A stretch of 64,000 nucleotides of DNA, from contig NZ_SBFF01000011.1 in the NCBI RefSeq assembly GCF_004151485.1, positions 129,720 to 193,719 of the forward strand. Direction: 5' to 3'. The stretch comes from Sphingosinicella sp. CPCC 101087 (GTDB lineage: Bacteria; Pseudomonadota; Alphaproteobacteria; Sphingomonadales; Sphingomonadaceae). Under the pieces are notes generated by a model that had not been told where the DNA came from, searched no databases, and saw nothing but the letters and a program-made list of their open reading frames with translations. Position 1 is the first letter of the stretch. Every line of letters starts with the position of its first letter. A program made the translations under genes and the position numbers. Of this stretch, positions 27,614 through 36,282 are shown piece after piece.

Positions 27614-28324
27614 TCAGGCGTAATAATCCGGGTCGATGTCCGCCAGGGCCGAAAGGCCGCCCGCCACATGCTCGCGCATGCACCGTTCCGCATCCTCGAC
27701 ACGCCCTTCCACGATCGCCGCCGTGATCTTCTTATGGTCGGCATTCGCCGCGTCGATGCGGGCAGCGCTGTAGAAGGTCGAGAAGAGCAATCGATAGATC
27801 GGGACCCGCAGTCGCGCGAGGAAGGCCTCCACATAGAGGTTGTTGGCGCCACGGATGATCAACGTGTGCCACTCATCGTTGAGCCGCGCGAACAGCTCAT
27901 GATTGCCCGTGGATTCGAGCGCATCGAGCTGATCTTGAAGTGCCTTCAGCCGCTGCTTCGACTCCATGTCCTCCGATGCGGCGAACTCGGCGGCCGCGAG
28001 CCCCTCCAGCGCCATGCGGGTGCGATAGATCTGACGCAGCTCGTCGAGGCTGAAGCGCCGCACCGACGCGCCGCGGAATTCCTCGATCTCGATCAGCCCA
28101 TCGGCTTCGAGCCGGCGCAGCGCCTCGCGCACGCGGCTGCGGCTCGCGCCGGTCTGCTTGATTATCTCGGCTTCGATCAGCCTCTGACCCGGCACGAAAA
28201 CCCGCCGTTTGATGCGTTCCCGCAGCCAGTCGACGACCACCTGGACCGTGCCCCCGGCGGGCTCCGCCGCTCCCTTGTCCTGTGCAGGCACCGAGATCGC
28301 CACCTCCGATACTCCGTTTCGCAT
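27614..28324 (-). CDS. GntR-family regulator, FCD/FadR subfamily
   Basis: 236-residue cytoplasmic regulator. The N-terminal winged helix carries GQRLIEAEIIKQTGASRSRV then REALRRLEADGLIEI (about residues 40-85), and the C-terminal all-helical FCD ligand-binding domain includes RMALEGLAAAEFAAS and ANADHKKITAAIVEGR followed by VEDAERCMREHV. FCD regulators sense carboxylates, often through a bound metal. The ATG at 28324 lies next to the DNA-binding domain; longer in-frame starts run into the divergent gene. It is divergent from a lipoprotein hydrolase gene, and palindromes there and at 22.88 kb suggest it controls the whole 13-29 kb block. Confidence 0.93.
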   Translation of the reverse strand: MRNGVSEVAISVPAQDKGAAEPAGGTVQVVVDWLRERIKRRVFVPGQRLIEAEIIKQTGASRSRVREALRRLEADGLIEIEEFRGASVRRFSLDELRQIYRTRMALEGLAAAEFAASEDMESKQRLKALQDQLDALESTGNHELFARLNDEWHTLIIRGANNLYVEAFLARLRVPIYRLLFSTFYSAARIDAANADHKKITAAIVEGRVEDAERCMREHVAGGLSALADIDPDYYA

Positions 28325-28382
28325 ACCGTTCGGACTATCTTTCGTGAACGATCCTGTCGACAATTCAAGTGGGAGCGAACCG
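28325..28382. promoter_or_regulatory. Divergent promoter of gntR and the lipoprotein hydrolase, with candidate operator
   Basis: 58 bp containing the perfect 8-bp palindrome TGTCGACA at 28355-28362. The extended word TGTCGACAATTC (28355-28366) matches 10 of 12 bases with TGTTGACAATCC at 22888-22899 in the other divergent region. GGGAG at 28371-28375 is the ribosome-binding site of the plus-strand gene. Confidence 0.5.
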
Positions 28383-29366
28383 ATGCGACCAATATTGTGG
28401 CTGAGCTTCCTTGCCGCCCTGAGCCTCGCCGGCGGCTGCGCGGCACCGTCCACCTCCGGACGCGAGCCCGCGATCCAGACGACATCGGAAGACGAGGCTC
28501 GCCGCCCGCTTCTCCTTCAGCGGCACGCGCTGCCGGATACGCCCGGCACGGGCCCCTTTCACGCGATCAAGCTGGAGGAAGATGGCCTGGCAAATCATGT
28601 CGTCTATCGTCCCGCTGACTTGGCGCGGCTCGGATCCGTACGAATGCCGCTCTACATCTTCGGCAACGGCGCTTGCTCCGACGACGGAGCTAGCGCGCGG
28701 CTGCACCTCCTGGAAATCGCCTCCCACGGCTATCTGGCCATTGCGTCGGGACGGATACGCAGCGGTCCTGGCGTTAGCTCCCCTGCCCGCATCTCCGACA
28801 CGCAGAACCGGACGAGCGCCGAGCAGCTTGGTGAGGCGATCGCCTGGGCGGTGCGCGAGAATGCACGCCCGGGCAGCCCCTATTTCGGACGCCTCGACAC
28901 GTCAAAGATCGCCGTGTCCGGCCATAGCTGCGGCGGACTCCAGGCGCTCCAGCTCGCCGGCGATCCGAGGGTTTCGACCTTCGTCATCATGAACAGCGGC
29001 ATCTACAATGACGGCGGTCCCGGTCGCAGCAACATCCGGCTCGACAAGAGCCAGCTCGAACGGCTGCGCGTTCCGATCCTCTATGTGCTCGGCGGCCCCG
29101 GCGACATCGCCTTTCCCAACGGAATGGACGACTTCGCCCGTATCCGGCACGTCCCCGTCGCCGTCGCCAATGCCGACGTCGAACATGGCGGGACCTTCTG
29201 GGAGCCGAACGGCGGCAAGGCGGCGCAACTCGTCGTGGCATGGCTTCAATGGCAGCTGCGAGGCGACGCCGCCGCCGCCCGCTGGTTCGAAGGTTCCGAC
29301 TGCCGGCTCTGCGCCGACAGCTTCTGGAACTATGATCGCCGCAACATCGCCGGCGCAGGCGGATGA
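28383..29366 (+). CDS. Alpha/beta hydrolase, lipoprotein (dienelactone hydrolase-like)
   Basis: 327-residue secreted serine hydrolase anchored as a lipoprotein (signal LSFLAALSLAGGC). The nucleophile is S182 in AVSGHSCGGLQAL, with an acid/His region around PNGMDD and DVEHGGTFW. GGGAG is well placed before ATG 28383. It belongs to the broad alpha/beta hydrolase group that includes chlorophyllase- and dienelactone-hydrolase-like proteins. The exact reaction cannot be read. It is divergent from the GntR gene and probably part of that regulon, as a second periplasmic hydrolase beside the CocE-type one. Confidence 0.82.
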   Translation: MRPILWLSFLAALSLAGGCAAPSTSGREPAIQTTSEDEARRPLLLQRHALPDTPGTGPFHAIKLEEDGLANHVVYRPADLARLGSVRMPLYIFGNGACSDDGASARLHLLEIASHGYLAIASGRIRSGPGVSSPARISDTQNRTSAEQLGEAIAWAVRENARPGSPYFGRLDTSKIAVSGHSCGGLQALQLAGDPRVSTFVIMNSGIYNDGGPGRSNIRLDKSQLERLRVPILYVLGGPGDIAFPNGMDDFARIRHVPVAVANADVEHGGTFWEPNGGKAAQLVVAWLQWQLRGDAAAARWFEGSDCRLCADSFWNYDRRNIAGAGG

Positions 29367-29378
29367 TGACGGCGGGGC

Positions 29379-29867
29379 CTAGCGAGCCCTTATCCTGCCC
29401 AGCAGGTCGAGCAGGGTGCGACGCTCGTTCTCGCTCAACGGCGAAAGCATCCTCTCTTCATGCGGGCGCACACGGCGCACGACCTCGCGGAGCATCGCCT
29501 GCCCCTCGTCTGTGAGGTGGAGGGCGAAAGCACGCCGATCGTGCGGCGCCGGCCGCCGATCGACCAGCCCACGCGCCAACAGCTCGCCGATCAGCGGAAC
29601 GAGGTTCGCCCGCTGGATCCCGAGCGAGCGGCCCAGCGCCGTCTGATTGATGCCGGGATTCTCGCCGGTCATGGCAAGCATGGCGAACAAGGCGGGACGC
29701 ATGCCCAGATCCTCCATCTCCGCCATGAAATCGGCCATGAAGACGGCGGTCGTCCGGCGCATCGCATAGCCGACGAGGCTCTCCAGCAGCGCGCTGCCCG
29801 CCTCGCTCGCTATCTCGTCCGAACCGTTCACGCGTGCCATCTCCCCCGCTTGATTGTTATGTTTCAT
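29379..29867 (-). CDS. MarR-family regulator of the hydroxycinnamate cluster
   Basis: 162-residue MarR protein; winged-helix core at about residues 70-115 (INQTALGRSLGIQRANLVPL, then DRRPAPHDRRAFALHLTDEG). It is divergent from the aldehyde dehydrogenase-hydratase-ligase genes, as FerC of Sphingobium and CouR/HcaR of other bacteria are. Those repressors release DNA on binding hydroxycinnamoyl-CoA; the same effector is likely here by analogy. ATG 29867 is used; ATG 29840 is an alternative but its GGGGGAG abuts the codon. The candidate operator covers the start codon and the opposing promoter. Confidence 0.9.
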   Translation of the reverse strand: MKHNNQAGEMARVNGSDEIASEAGSALLESLVGYAMRRTTAVFMADFMAEMEDLGMRPALFAMLAMTGENPGINQTALGRSLGIQRANLVPLIGELLARGLVDRRPAPHDRRAFALHLTDEGQAMLREVVRRVRPHEERMLSPLSENERRTLLDLLGRIRAR

Positions 29868-29878
29868 AGCATTATGAT
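29850..29878 (+). promoter_or_regulatory. Promoter of the hydroxycinnamate operon with overlapping MarR operator
   Basis: A sigma-70 type promoter: TTGATT (29850-29855), 17-bp spacer, TATGAT (29873-29878). Within it lies GATTGTTAT (29852-29860), N5, ATAGCATTA (29866-29874). The first arm and the ATAGCA core recur with identical spacing at 35004-35026. A repressor bound here would sit between the -35 and -10 boxes and over the start of its own gene. Confidence 0.6.
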
Positions 29879-29898
29879 CCCTGTCTGGGAACTGGACA

Positions 29899-31371
29899 AT
29901 GGAGAGACGAGTGGCCGAGGGCGTCAACATCCTACTTTCGATCGGCGGGCGCGAAAAGCAGGCCGCGGGCGGTCGAACCTTCACCCGCAACAACCCGATG
30001 ACCGGAGAACCCGCGACGATCGCGGCAGCTGCAGGCATCGAGGATGCGAAGGCGGCTGCCGACGCGGCCGGCGCCGCGGCGCCGGGCTGGGCGGCGACCG
30101 GCCCCAACGCACGCCGCGCCTTGCTGAACAAGGCGGCAGCGGCGCTCGAAGCACGAGCCAATGATTTCGTCGCCGCGATGATGACCGAGACGGGCTCGAC
30201 GGAAGGTTGGGCCCGATTCAATCTGATGCTGGCCGCCGGGATGATCCGGGAAGCGGCTTCGATCACCACGCAGATCGGCGGCGAGGTGATCCCGTCCGAC
30301 CATCCCGGCAAACTTGCCATGGCGTTGCGCGAGCCGGTCGGGCCGATTCTCGGAATCGCTCCCTGGAACGCGCCGATCATCCTTGGCGTGCGCGCGATCG
30401 CCGTCCCCCTCGCCTGCGGCAACCCGGTCATCCTCAAGGGTTCGGAGATGTGCCCGCGCACCCACGGCCTGATCATCGAATCCTTCGCCGAAGCGGGTTT
30501 CCCCGAAGGCGTGGTCAACTTCGTCACCAACGCGCCCGAAGATGCTGGCGAAATCGTCGGCGCGCTGATCGACCATCCCGCGGTCAAGCGGATCAACTTC
30601 ACCGGATCGACGGCGGTCGGCAAGATCATCGCCAGGCGTGCGGCCGAGCATCTGAAACCAGTGCTGCTTGAGTTGGGCGGCAAGGCGCCCTTCGTCGTGC
30701 TCGAGGATGCCGACCTGGACGAGGCGGTGAAGGCGGCGGCGTTCGGCGCCTTCATGAACCAGGGTCAGATCTGCATGTCCACCGAGCGGATCATCGTGGT
30801 GGACGCCGTCGCCGAGGCGTTCGCCGAAAAGTTCGCCGCCAAGGCCGCATCCATGCCCTGCGGCGATCCGCGTGAAGGAAAGGCTCCGCTCGGAGCCGTC
30901 GTCGACGAGCGCACGGTCCACCACGTCAACGCGCTGATCGACGATTCCCTGTCGAAGGGCGCCGTCGCTTTGGCCGGCGGTCGGAGCGAAGGCGTGCTGA
31001 TGTGCGCCACCGTCATCGACCAGGTCACGTCGGACATGAACCTCTATCGCGACGAAAGCTTCGGGCCGATCACGGCGGTGATCCGCGCAAGGGACGAAGC
31101 GGATGCGATCCGGCTTGCCAATGACAGCGAATATGGCCTGTCTGCGGCGGTATTCACCCGCGATGCGGCGCGCGGCCTCAAGGTCGCGCGGCAGATCCGT
31201 TCGGGAATCTGCCACGTCAACGGGCCGACCGTGGCGGACGAGCCGCAAATGCCGTTCGGCGGCGTCGGCGCCTCCGGATATGGTCGGTTCGGCGGGAAGG
31301 CCGGGATAGACGCGTTCACCGAGCTCAGGTGGGTGACCATCGCCACTGAGCCCGGCCACTACCCCATCTGA
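29899..31371 (+). CDS. Aldehyde dehydrogenase, vanillin/4-hydroxybenzaldehyde type
   Basis: Oxidises an aromatic aldehyde to the acid with NAD(P)+ (for example vanillin to vanillate or 4-hydroxybenzaldehyde to 4-hydroxybenzoate). 490 residues, class 3 ALDH fold: PWNAPIILGVRAIAVPLACG, NFTGSTAVGKIIA, catalytic E258 in LLELGGKAPF and C292 in NQGQICMST, and the PFGGVGASGYGRFGG C-terminal motif. Start ATG 29899; a GTG at 29911 preceded by GGAGAG is a good alternative. It is the first gene of a run with the hydratase-lyase and CoA ligase, so the aldehyde is the product of that lyase. Confidence 0.92.
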   Translation: MERRVAEGVNILLSIGGREKQAAGGRTFTRNNPMTGEPATIAAAAGIEDAKAAADAAGAAAPGWAATGPNARRALLNKAAAALEARANDFVAAMMTETGSTEGWARFNLMLAAGMIREAASITTQIGGEVIPSDHPGKLAMALREPVGPILGIAPWNAPIILGVRAIAVPLACGNPVILKGSEMCPRTHGLIIESFAEAGFPEGVVNFVTNAPEDAGEIVGALIDHPAVKRINFTGSTAVGKIIARRAAEHLKPVLLELGGKAPFVVLEDADLDEAVKAAAFGAFMNQGQICMSTERIIVVDAVAEAFAEKFAAKAASMPCGDPREGKAPLGAVVDERTVHHVNALIDDSLSKGAVALAGGRSEGVLMCATVIDQVTSDMNLYRDESFGPITAVIRARDEADAIRLANDSEYGLSAAVFTRDAARGLKVARQIRSGICHVNGPTVADEPQMPFGGVGASGYGRFGGKAGIDAFTELRWVTIATEPGHYPI

Positions 31372-31384
31372 AAAGGACAAGAAT

Positions 31385-32230
31385 GTGAGCGAGCAGGACG
31401 TCGTCAGCTACCGCGTCGAGAATCGAATCGCCTGGGTGAGCTTCAATCGCCCGGAAAAGCGCAACTGCATGAGCCCGACGCTCAATCGCCGGATGATGGA
31501 GGTGCTCGACGCGCTCGAGTATAGCGACGATGTCGGTGTCCTCGTCCTCACCGGCGAAGGCTCGGCCTGGTCGGCGGGCATGGATCTCAAGGAATATTTC
31601 CGCGAGACGGAGGCGAAGGGCCTTGGCGCCGTTCGCCAGTCGCAGCGCGAAGCCTATGGCTGGTGGCGGCGCCTGCGCTGGTACCAGAAGCCGACGATCG
31701 CGATGGTCAACGGTTGGTGCTTCGGCGGCGGGTACGGCCCGCTCTTCGCCTGCGACCTCGCCATCGCGGCCGACGAGGCCGAGTTCGGCCTGTCCGAGAT
31801 CAACTGGGGCATCCTGCCCGGCGGCGGCGCCACCAAGGTGGTCGTCGACCTGCTGAGCATGCGCGATGCCATGTACCACGCCCTCACCGGCGAGCGCATC
31901 GACGGCAAGACCGCCGCGGCCTGGAAGCTGGTCAATGAGAGCGTTCCCCGCGCACGCCTCGAGGAACGGGTGACCGAGCTCGCGAACGTCCTGCTCGGGA
32001 AGAATCCGGTGGCGATCAAGGCCGCAAAGGACGCCGTGCGCCGGGTCAAGGAAATGACCTACGACAATGCGGAGGATTATCTGGTCCGGGCGCAGGAAGC
32101 CGCAAACTTCCACGACAAGACGGACGGCCGCAAGGAAGGGATCCGCCAGTTCATCGACGAGAAGAGCTACAAGCCGGGCCTCGCCAGCTACGACCTGTCG
32201 CGGGCGGCGAGCGCTCCGGGCCATGACTGA
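31385..32230 (+). CDS. ech: Hydroxycinnamoyl-CoA hydratase-lyase (feruloyl-CoA hydratase/lyase)
   Basis: Crotonase-fold enzyme that hydrates feruloyl- or p-coumaroyl-CoA and splits off acetyl-CoA, giving vanillin or 4-hydroxybenzaldehyde (EC 4.2.1.101/4.1.2.61). 281 residues, a normal length. Diagnostic: SAGMDLKEYF (Met and Tyr that contact the 4-hydroxyl in the Pseudomonas enzyme), NGWCFGGGYGPLFACD (oxyanion Gly residues) and catalytic E138 in GLSEINWGILPGG. GTG start with AAGGA upstream, 13 nt after the aldehyde dehydrogenase. The neighbours on both sides catalyse the flanking steps, which makes this assignment strong. Confidence 0.95.
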   Translation: MSEQDVVSYRVENRIAWVSFNRPEKRNCMSPTLNRRMMEVLDALEYSDDVGVLVLTGEGSAWSAGMDLKEYFRETEAKGLGAVRQSQREAYGWWRRLRWYQKPTIAMVNGWCFGGGYGPLFACDLAIAADEAEFGLSEINWGILPGGGATKVVVDLLSMRDAMYHALTGERIDGKTAAAWKLVNESVPRARLEERVTELANVLLGKNPVAIKAAKDAVRRVKEMTYDNAEDYLVRAQEAANFHDKTDGRKEGIRQFIDEKSYKPGLASYDLSRAASAPGHD

Positions 32231-32273
32231 CGCGGCGCCCGCCATGGACGATCGCGCGACCGCCCAGGCCTGA
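32223..32273 (+). CDS. Possible 16-residue coupling peptide between ech and the CoA ligase
   Basis: ATG at 32223 lies within the ech stop region, and TGA at 32271-32273 overlaps the ligase ATG as ATGA. The peptide would be MTDAAPAMDDRATAQA. The ligase start has only a weak Shine-Dalgarno, so translation of this mini-ORF could carry ribosomes to it. There is no proof of expression; it could be a chance open frame. Confidence 0.25.
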   Translation: MTDAAPAMDDRATAQA

Positions 32274-33772
32274 TGTCCGGACTGGCGCCGGCGACGGACT
32301 TCGTGCGGCTGCACGCCCGCGGCCGCCCGGAACATCCCGCCCTCGTCGAGGCAAACGGCCGGCGGGCGATCTCCTATCGCGAACTCGACCGCCGGGTGGA
32401 CCAGGCCGTCGGCCTGCTGTGCGGCGAATTCCAGATGGAGCGGGGCGACCGGATCGCCGCCCTCGCCCGCAACCATGTCGACCTCGTCGTCCTCCAACTC
32501 GCCTGCGCCCGCAGCGGCGCGATCTTCGTGCCGTTGAACTGGCGGCTGAGTGCCGTCGAACTCGCGGTGCTGCTCGAGGATTGCGCACCACGTCTGCTCG
32601 TCGGCGACTCGCTGCTCGACGGCGTGGAGACCGACCTGCCCCGCCTCGTCCTGGATGCGCTCAGCGCCGGCATCGATCGCGCCATACCCGCCCCGCCCGG
32701 GGCGATCGATCCCGATGCGCCCTCGCTGATGCTCTACACGTCCGGAACTTCCGGCCGTGCCAAGGGCGTGCTGCTCACCGAGGCCAACCTGCTCGCGACC
32801 GCGGTAAACTTCACCGTCCTCGGCCAGGTCACGCCCGCAAGCGTATTCCTGGTCGATTCGCCCTTGTTCCACGTCATCGGCATGGTGACCTGCTTCCGCC
32901 CCACCTTCATGATGGGCGCGACTTCGATCCTCTCCCCCGGCTTCGATCCTGCGACGACGCTCGGCCGCATGGCCGACCCGTCACTCCGAGTGAGCCACTA
33001 TTTCTGCGTGCCGCAAATGGCGGAGATGCTTCGCGCCTGCCCCGGCTTCGACCCGGAGTCGCTGCGTGGCCTCACCGCCTTGTTCACCGGCGGGGCGCCC
33101 CACCCCGCCGCGCGGATCCGCGAATGGCTAAGTGACGGGATCGCCGTCGTCGACGGCTATGGCATGACCGAATGCGGGACCGTGCTTGGAATGCCGGTGG
33201 ATGTGGAGGTGATCGACGCCAAGGCGGGATCGGCCGGGCTGCTGCCGCCCACGATGGAAGCGCGGATCGTCGGCGAGGACGGTCGCGACCTTCCGGACGG
33301 CGTGGGCGAGCTGCTGCTGCGCGGCGCGAACGTCTTCCCCGGCTATTGGCGCCGCCCGGAGGAGACGGCGCAAGCCTTTACGGAGGACGGATTCTTCCGA
33401 ACCGGCGATCTCGCCCGGCGCGACGCCGACGGATTTCATTTCATCGTCGATCGGCGGAAGGACATGTTCATCTCCGGCGGAGAGAATGTCTATCCGGCCG
33501 AGATCGAAGCGGTACTGATCGCTCATCCCGACGTCGAGGAGGTGGCGGTGGTGGGCATGCCGGACCCGAAATGGGGCGAGGTCGGCCATGCCGCGATCGT
33601 GCTCCGCGCCGGCGCCTCGCCCGACGAGACCGCCCTGCTGTCCTACTGCGATGGTCGTCTCGCCCGCTACAAGCTGCCCAAGGCGATCCGATTCCTTGAT
33701 GCGCTGCCTCGCACCGGCTCCGGCAAGGTGGTGAAGGCCGAGCTTCGCCGGCAGCTGCAGGACCGTCGGTGA
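32273..33772 (+). CDS. AMP-forming acyl-CoA ligase, probable hydroxycinnamate-CoA ligase
   Basis: Activates a carboxylic acid to its CoA thioester through an adenylate. 499 residues of the ANL superfamily: P-loop LMLYTSGTSGRAKG (152-165), VVDGYGMTECG, the GELLLRGANVFPGYW and FRTGDLARRDADGF hinge region, ISGGENVYPAEIE, and the C-terminal Lys in RTGSGKVVK. It stands directly after the hydratase-lyase, so ferulate or p-coumarate is the expected substrate (Fcs role). It is of the AMP-forming class, unlike FerA of Sphingobium SYK-6, which belongs to the ADP-forming type. A hairpin made of two CCGGCCGG copies follows the stop. Confidence 0.9.
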   Translation: MSGLAPATDFVRLHARGRPEHPALVEANGRRAISYRELDRRVDQAVGLLCGEFQMERGDRIAALARNHVDLVVLQLACARSGAIFVPLNWRLSAVELAVLLEDCAPRLLVGDSLLDGVETDLPRLVLDALSAGIDRAIPAPPGAIDPDAPSLMLYTSGTSGRAKGVLLTEANLLATAVNFTVLGQVTPASVFLVDSPLFHVIGMVTCFRPTFMMGATSILSPGFDPATTLGRMADPSLRVSHYFCVPQMAEMLRACPGFDPESLRGLTALFTGGAPHPAARIREWLSDGIAVVDGYGMTECGTVLGMPVDVEVIDAKAGSAGLLPPTMEARIVGEDGRDLPDGVGELLLRGANVFPGYWRRPEETAQAFTEDGFFRTGDLARRDADGFHFIVDRRKDMFISGGENVYPAEIEAVLIAHPDVEEVAVVGMPDPKWGEVGHAAIVLRAGASPDETALLSYCDGRLARYKLPKAIRFLDALPRTGSGKVVKAELRRQLQDRR

Positions 33773-33780
33773 AAGTCCGC

Positions 33781-33802
33781 CCGGCCGGCTGCATCCGGCC
33801 GG
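33781..33802 (+). terminator. CCGGCCGG hairpin after the CoA ligase gene
   Basis: Two CCGGCCGG octamers (33781-33788 and 33795-33802) separated by CTGCAT form an 8-bp stem. No T-run follows. It may attenuate read-through into the MFS gene. Confidence 0.35.
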
Positions 33803-33851
33803 CTCCGGGTCTTCTCCGCGGCCGGATCACGCGGAAGCGGCGCGGCGGCGA

Positions 33852-35003
33852 ATGACCCGCTCGGTCATGCTGCTGCTCGCGGCGCTGTCCGCGCTCGGTT
33901 CGCTCGGAATCCATGCGTTCCTGCCGGCCCTGCCCGACATTGGTCGCGACCTTTCGGCCGCGCCGGGCTTGGTCCAGCTCGGAATCACGCTCTACCTGGT
34001 CGGCCTCGCGCTCGGGCAGCTCGGCGGCGGCTGGATTTCGGATCATGTCGGACGAAGACCGGTCCTCCTGATCGGCAGCGCGCTGTTCGTGGCGGGCTCG
34101 ATCGCCTGCGCCGCCGCACCCGACATTCTCGCTTTCCTCGCCGGCCGCACCGTGCAGGGCATCGGGGGCGCCTGCTCGCTCGTCGTCTCGCGTGCGGTGG
34201 TCGCCGACAGCACGAGCGGGGACGAGACGGTAAAGCTGTTCGCCAAGCTCGCATTGATCGTTCTGATCTCCCCGGGCCTCGCGCCCTTGCTTGGCGGATT
34301 CATCGTCTCGGTGGGCGGTTGGCGCCTCGTCTTCGTCATCCTGGCCGCGATAGGCATCGTCGCGCTGGCCGCCGCGGCGTTGTGGCTGGAGGAGACGTTC
34401 GCGAAAGCCGATCGCCCGGTGCGGGACTCGCGCGCCGGCCTGTTGCTGCTGGTCACCCGTTGGCGCTTCATCCGCTTCGCCCTCGCGACCGCTGCGACGA
34501 CCGTCGGACTATTCGGCTTCCTTTCCGTGTCTTCCTTCCTCCTCGTCGAGCGCTACGGGATGGACGCGGCGGGAACCGGCGCCGCCTTTCTGCTCGTTGC
34601 CGCCAGCGCGATGGCCGGAACCCTGGCAAGCGGCCGGGTCGAAGCCGCGATGCCCGGGCGGGCGCTCGTCTTTGGCACGATGCTCCATCTCTGCGGCGGG
34701 CTCATCCTGCTGGCGGCGGCCCTGATCGCCGACCACCCGGCAGCCTTGATCGGCCCGATGCTCCTGGTCGGCTCCGGCACCGGCCTGATCATGCCGGCGG
34801 CAATGGCCGGGGCACTGAGCGCCGACCCTCTCCACCGCGGCACCGCCTCCAGCCTGATCGGCGCCCTGCAGATGACGGCCGGCGCGGCGACGACGGCACT
34901 TATAGCCGCGCTCTCCCACCCGAACGTCCTCGCCGCCGCAATCCCGGTCGTGCTCGCCGGGATCCTGCTGCTCGCGGCCACGTTCGTCGGCAGCCGTCCG
35001 AAT

Positions 35004-35021
<18 letters not shown>
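33852..35021 (+). CDS. MFS transporter, Bcr/CflA-like (12 TM)
   Basis: 389-residue major-facilitator protein with 12 hydrophobic segments. It has the Bcr/CflA-type motif near helix 1 (SLGIHAFLPALPDIGRDL), the loop 2-3 motif GGWISDHVGRRPVLLIG, and the antiporter-like segment GRTVQGIGGACSLVVSRAVV. Formally it belongs to a drug-efflux subfamily. Its place between the hydroxycinnamate ligase and pobA suggests aromatic-acid transport or export of toxic intermediates instead. The stop codon lies within the second MarR-type operator copy. Confidence 0.88.
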
Positions 35022-36272
<1,251 letters not shown>

Positions 36273-36282
36273 GAACTCCGGA

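Noticed and set aside
24558..27683. 1041-residue open frame antisense to the TonB receptor gene
   Set aside because: It mirrors codon positions of a clear receptor, has an Arg/Gly/Asp/Ala-rich composition typical of GC-rich antisense frames and no recognisable domain.
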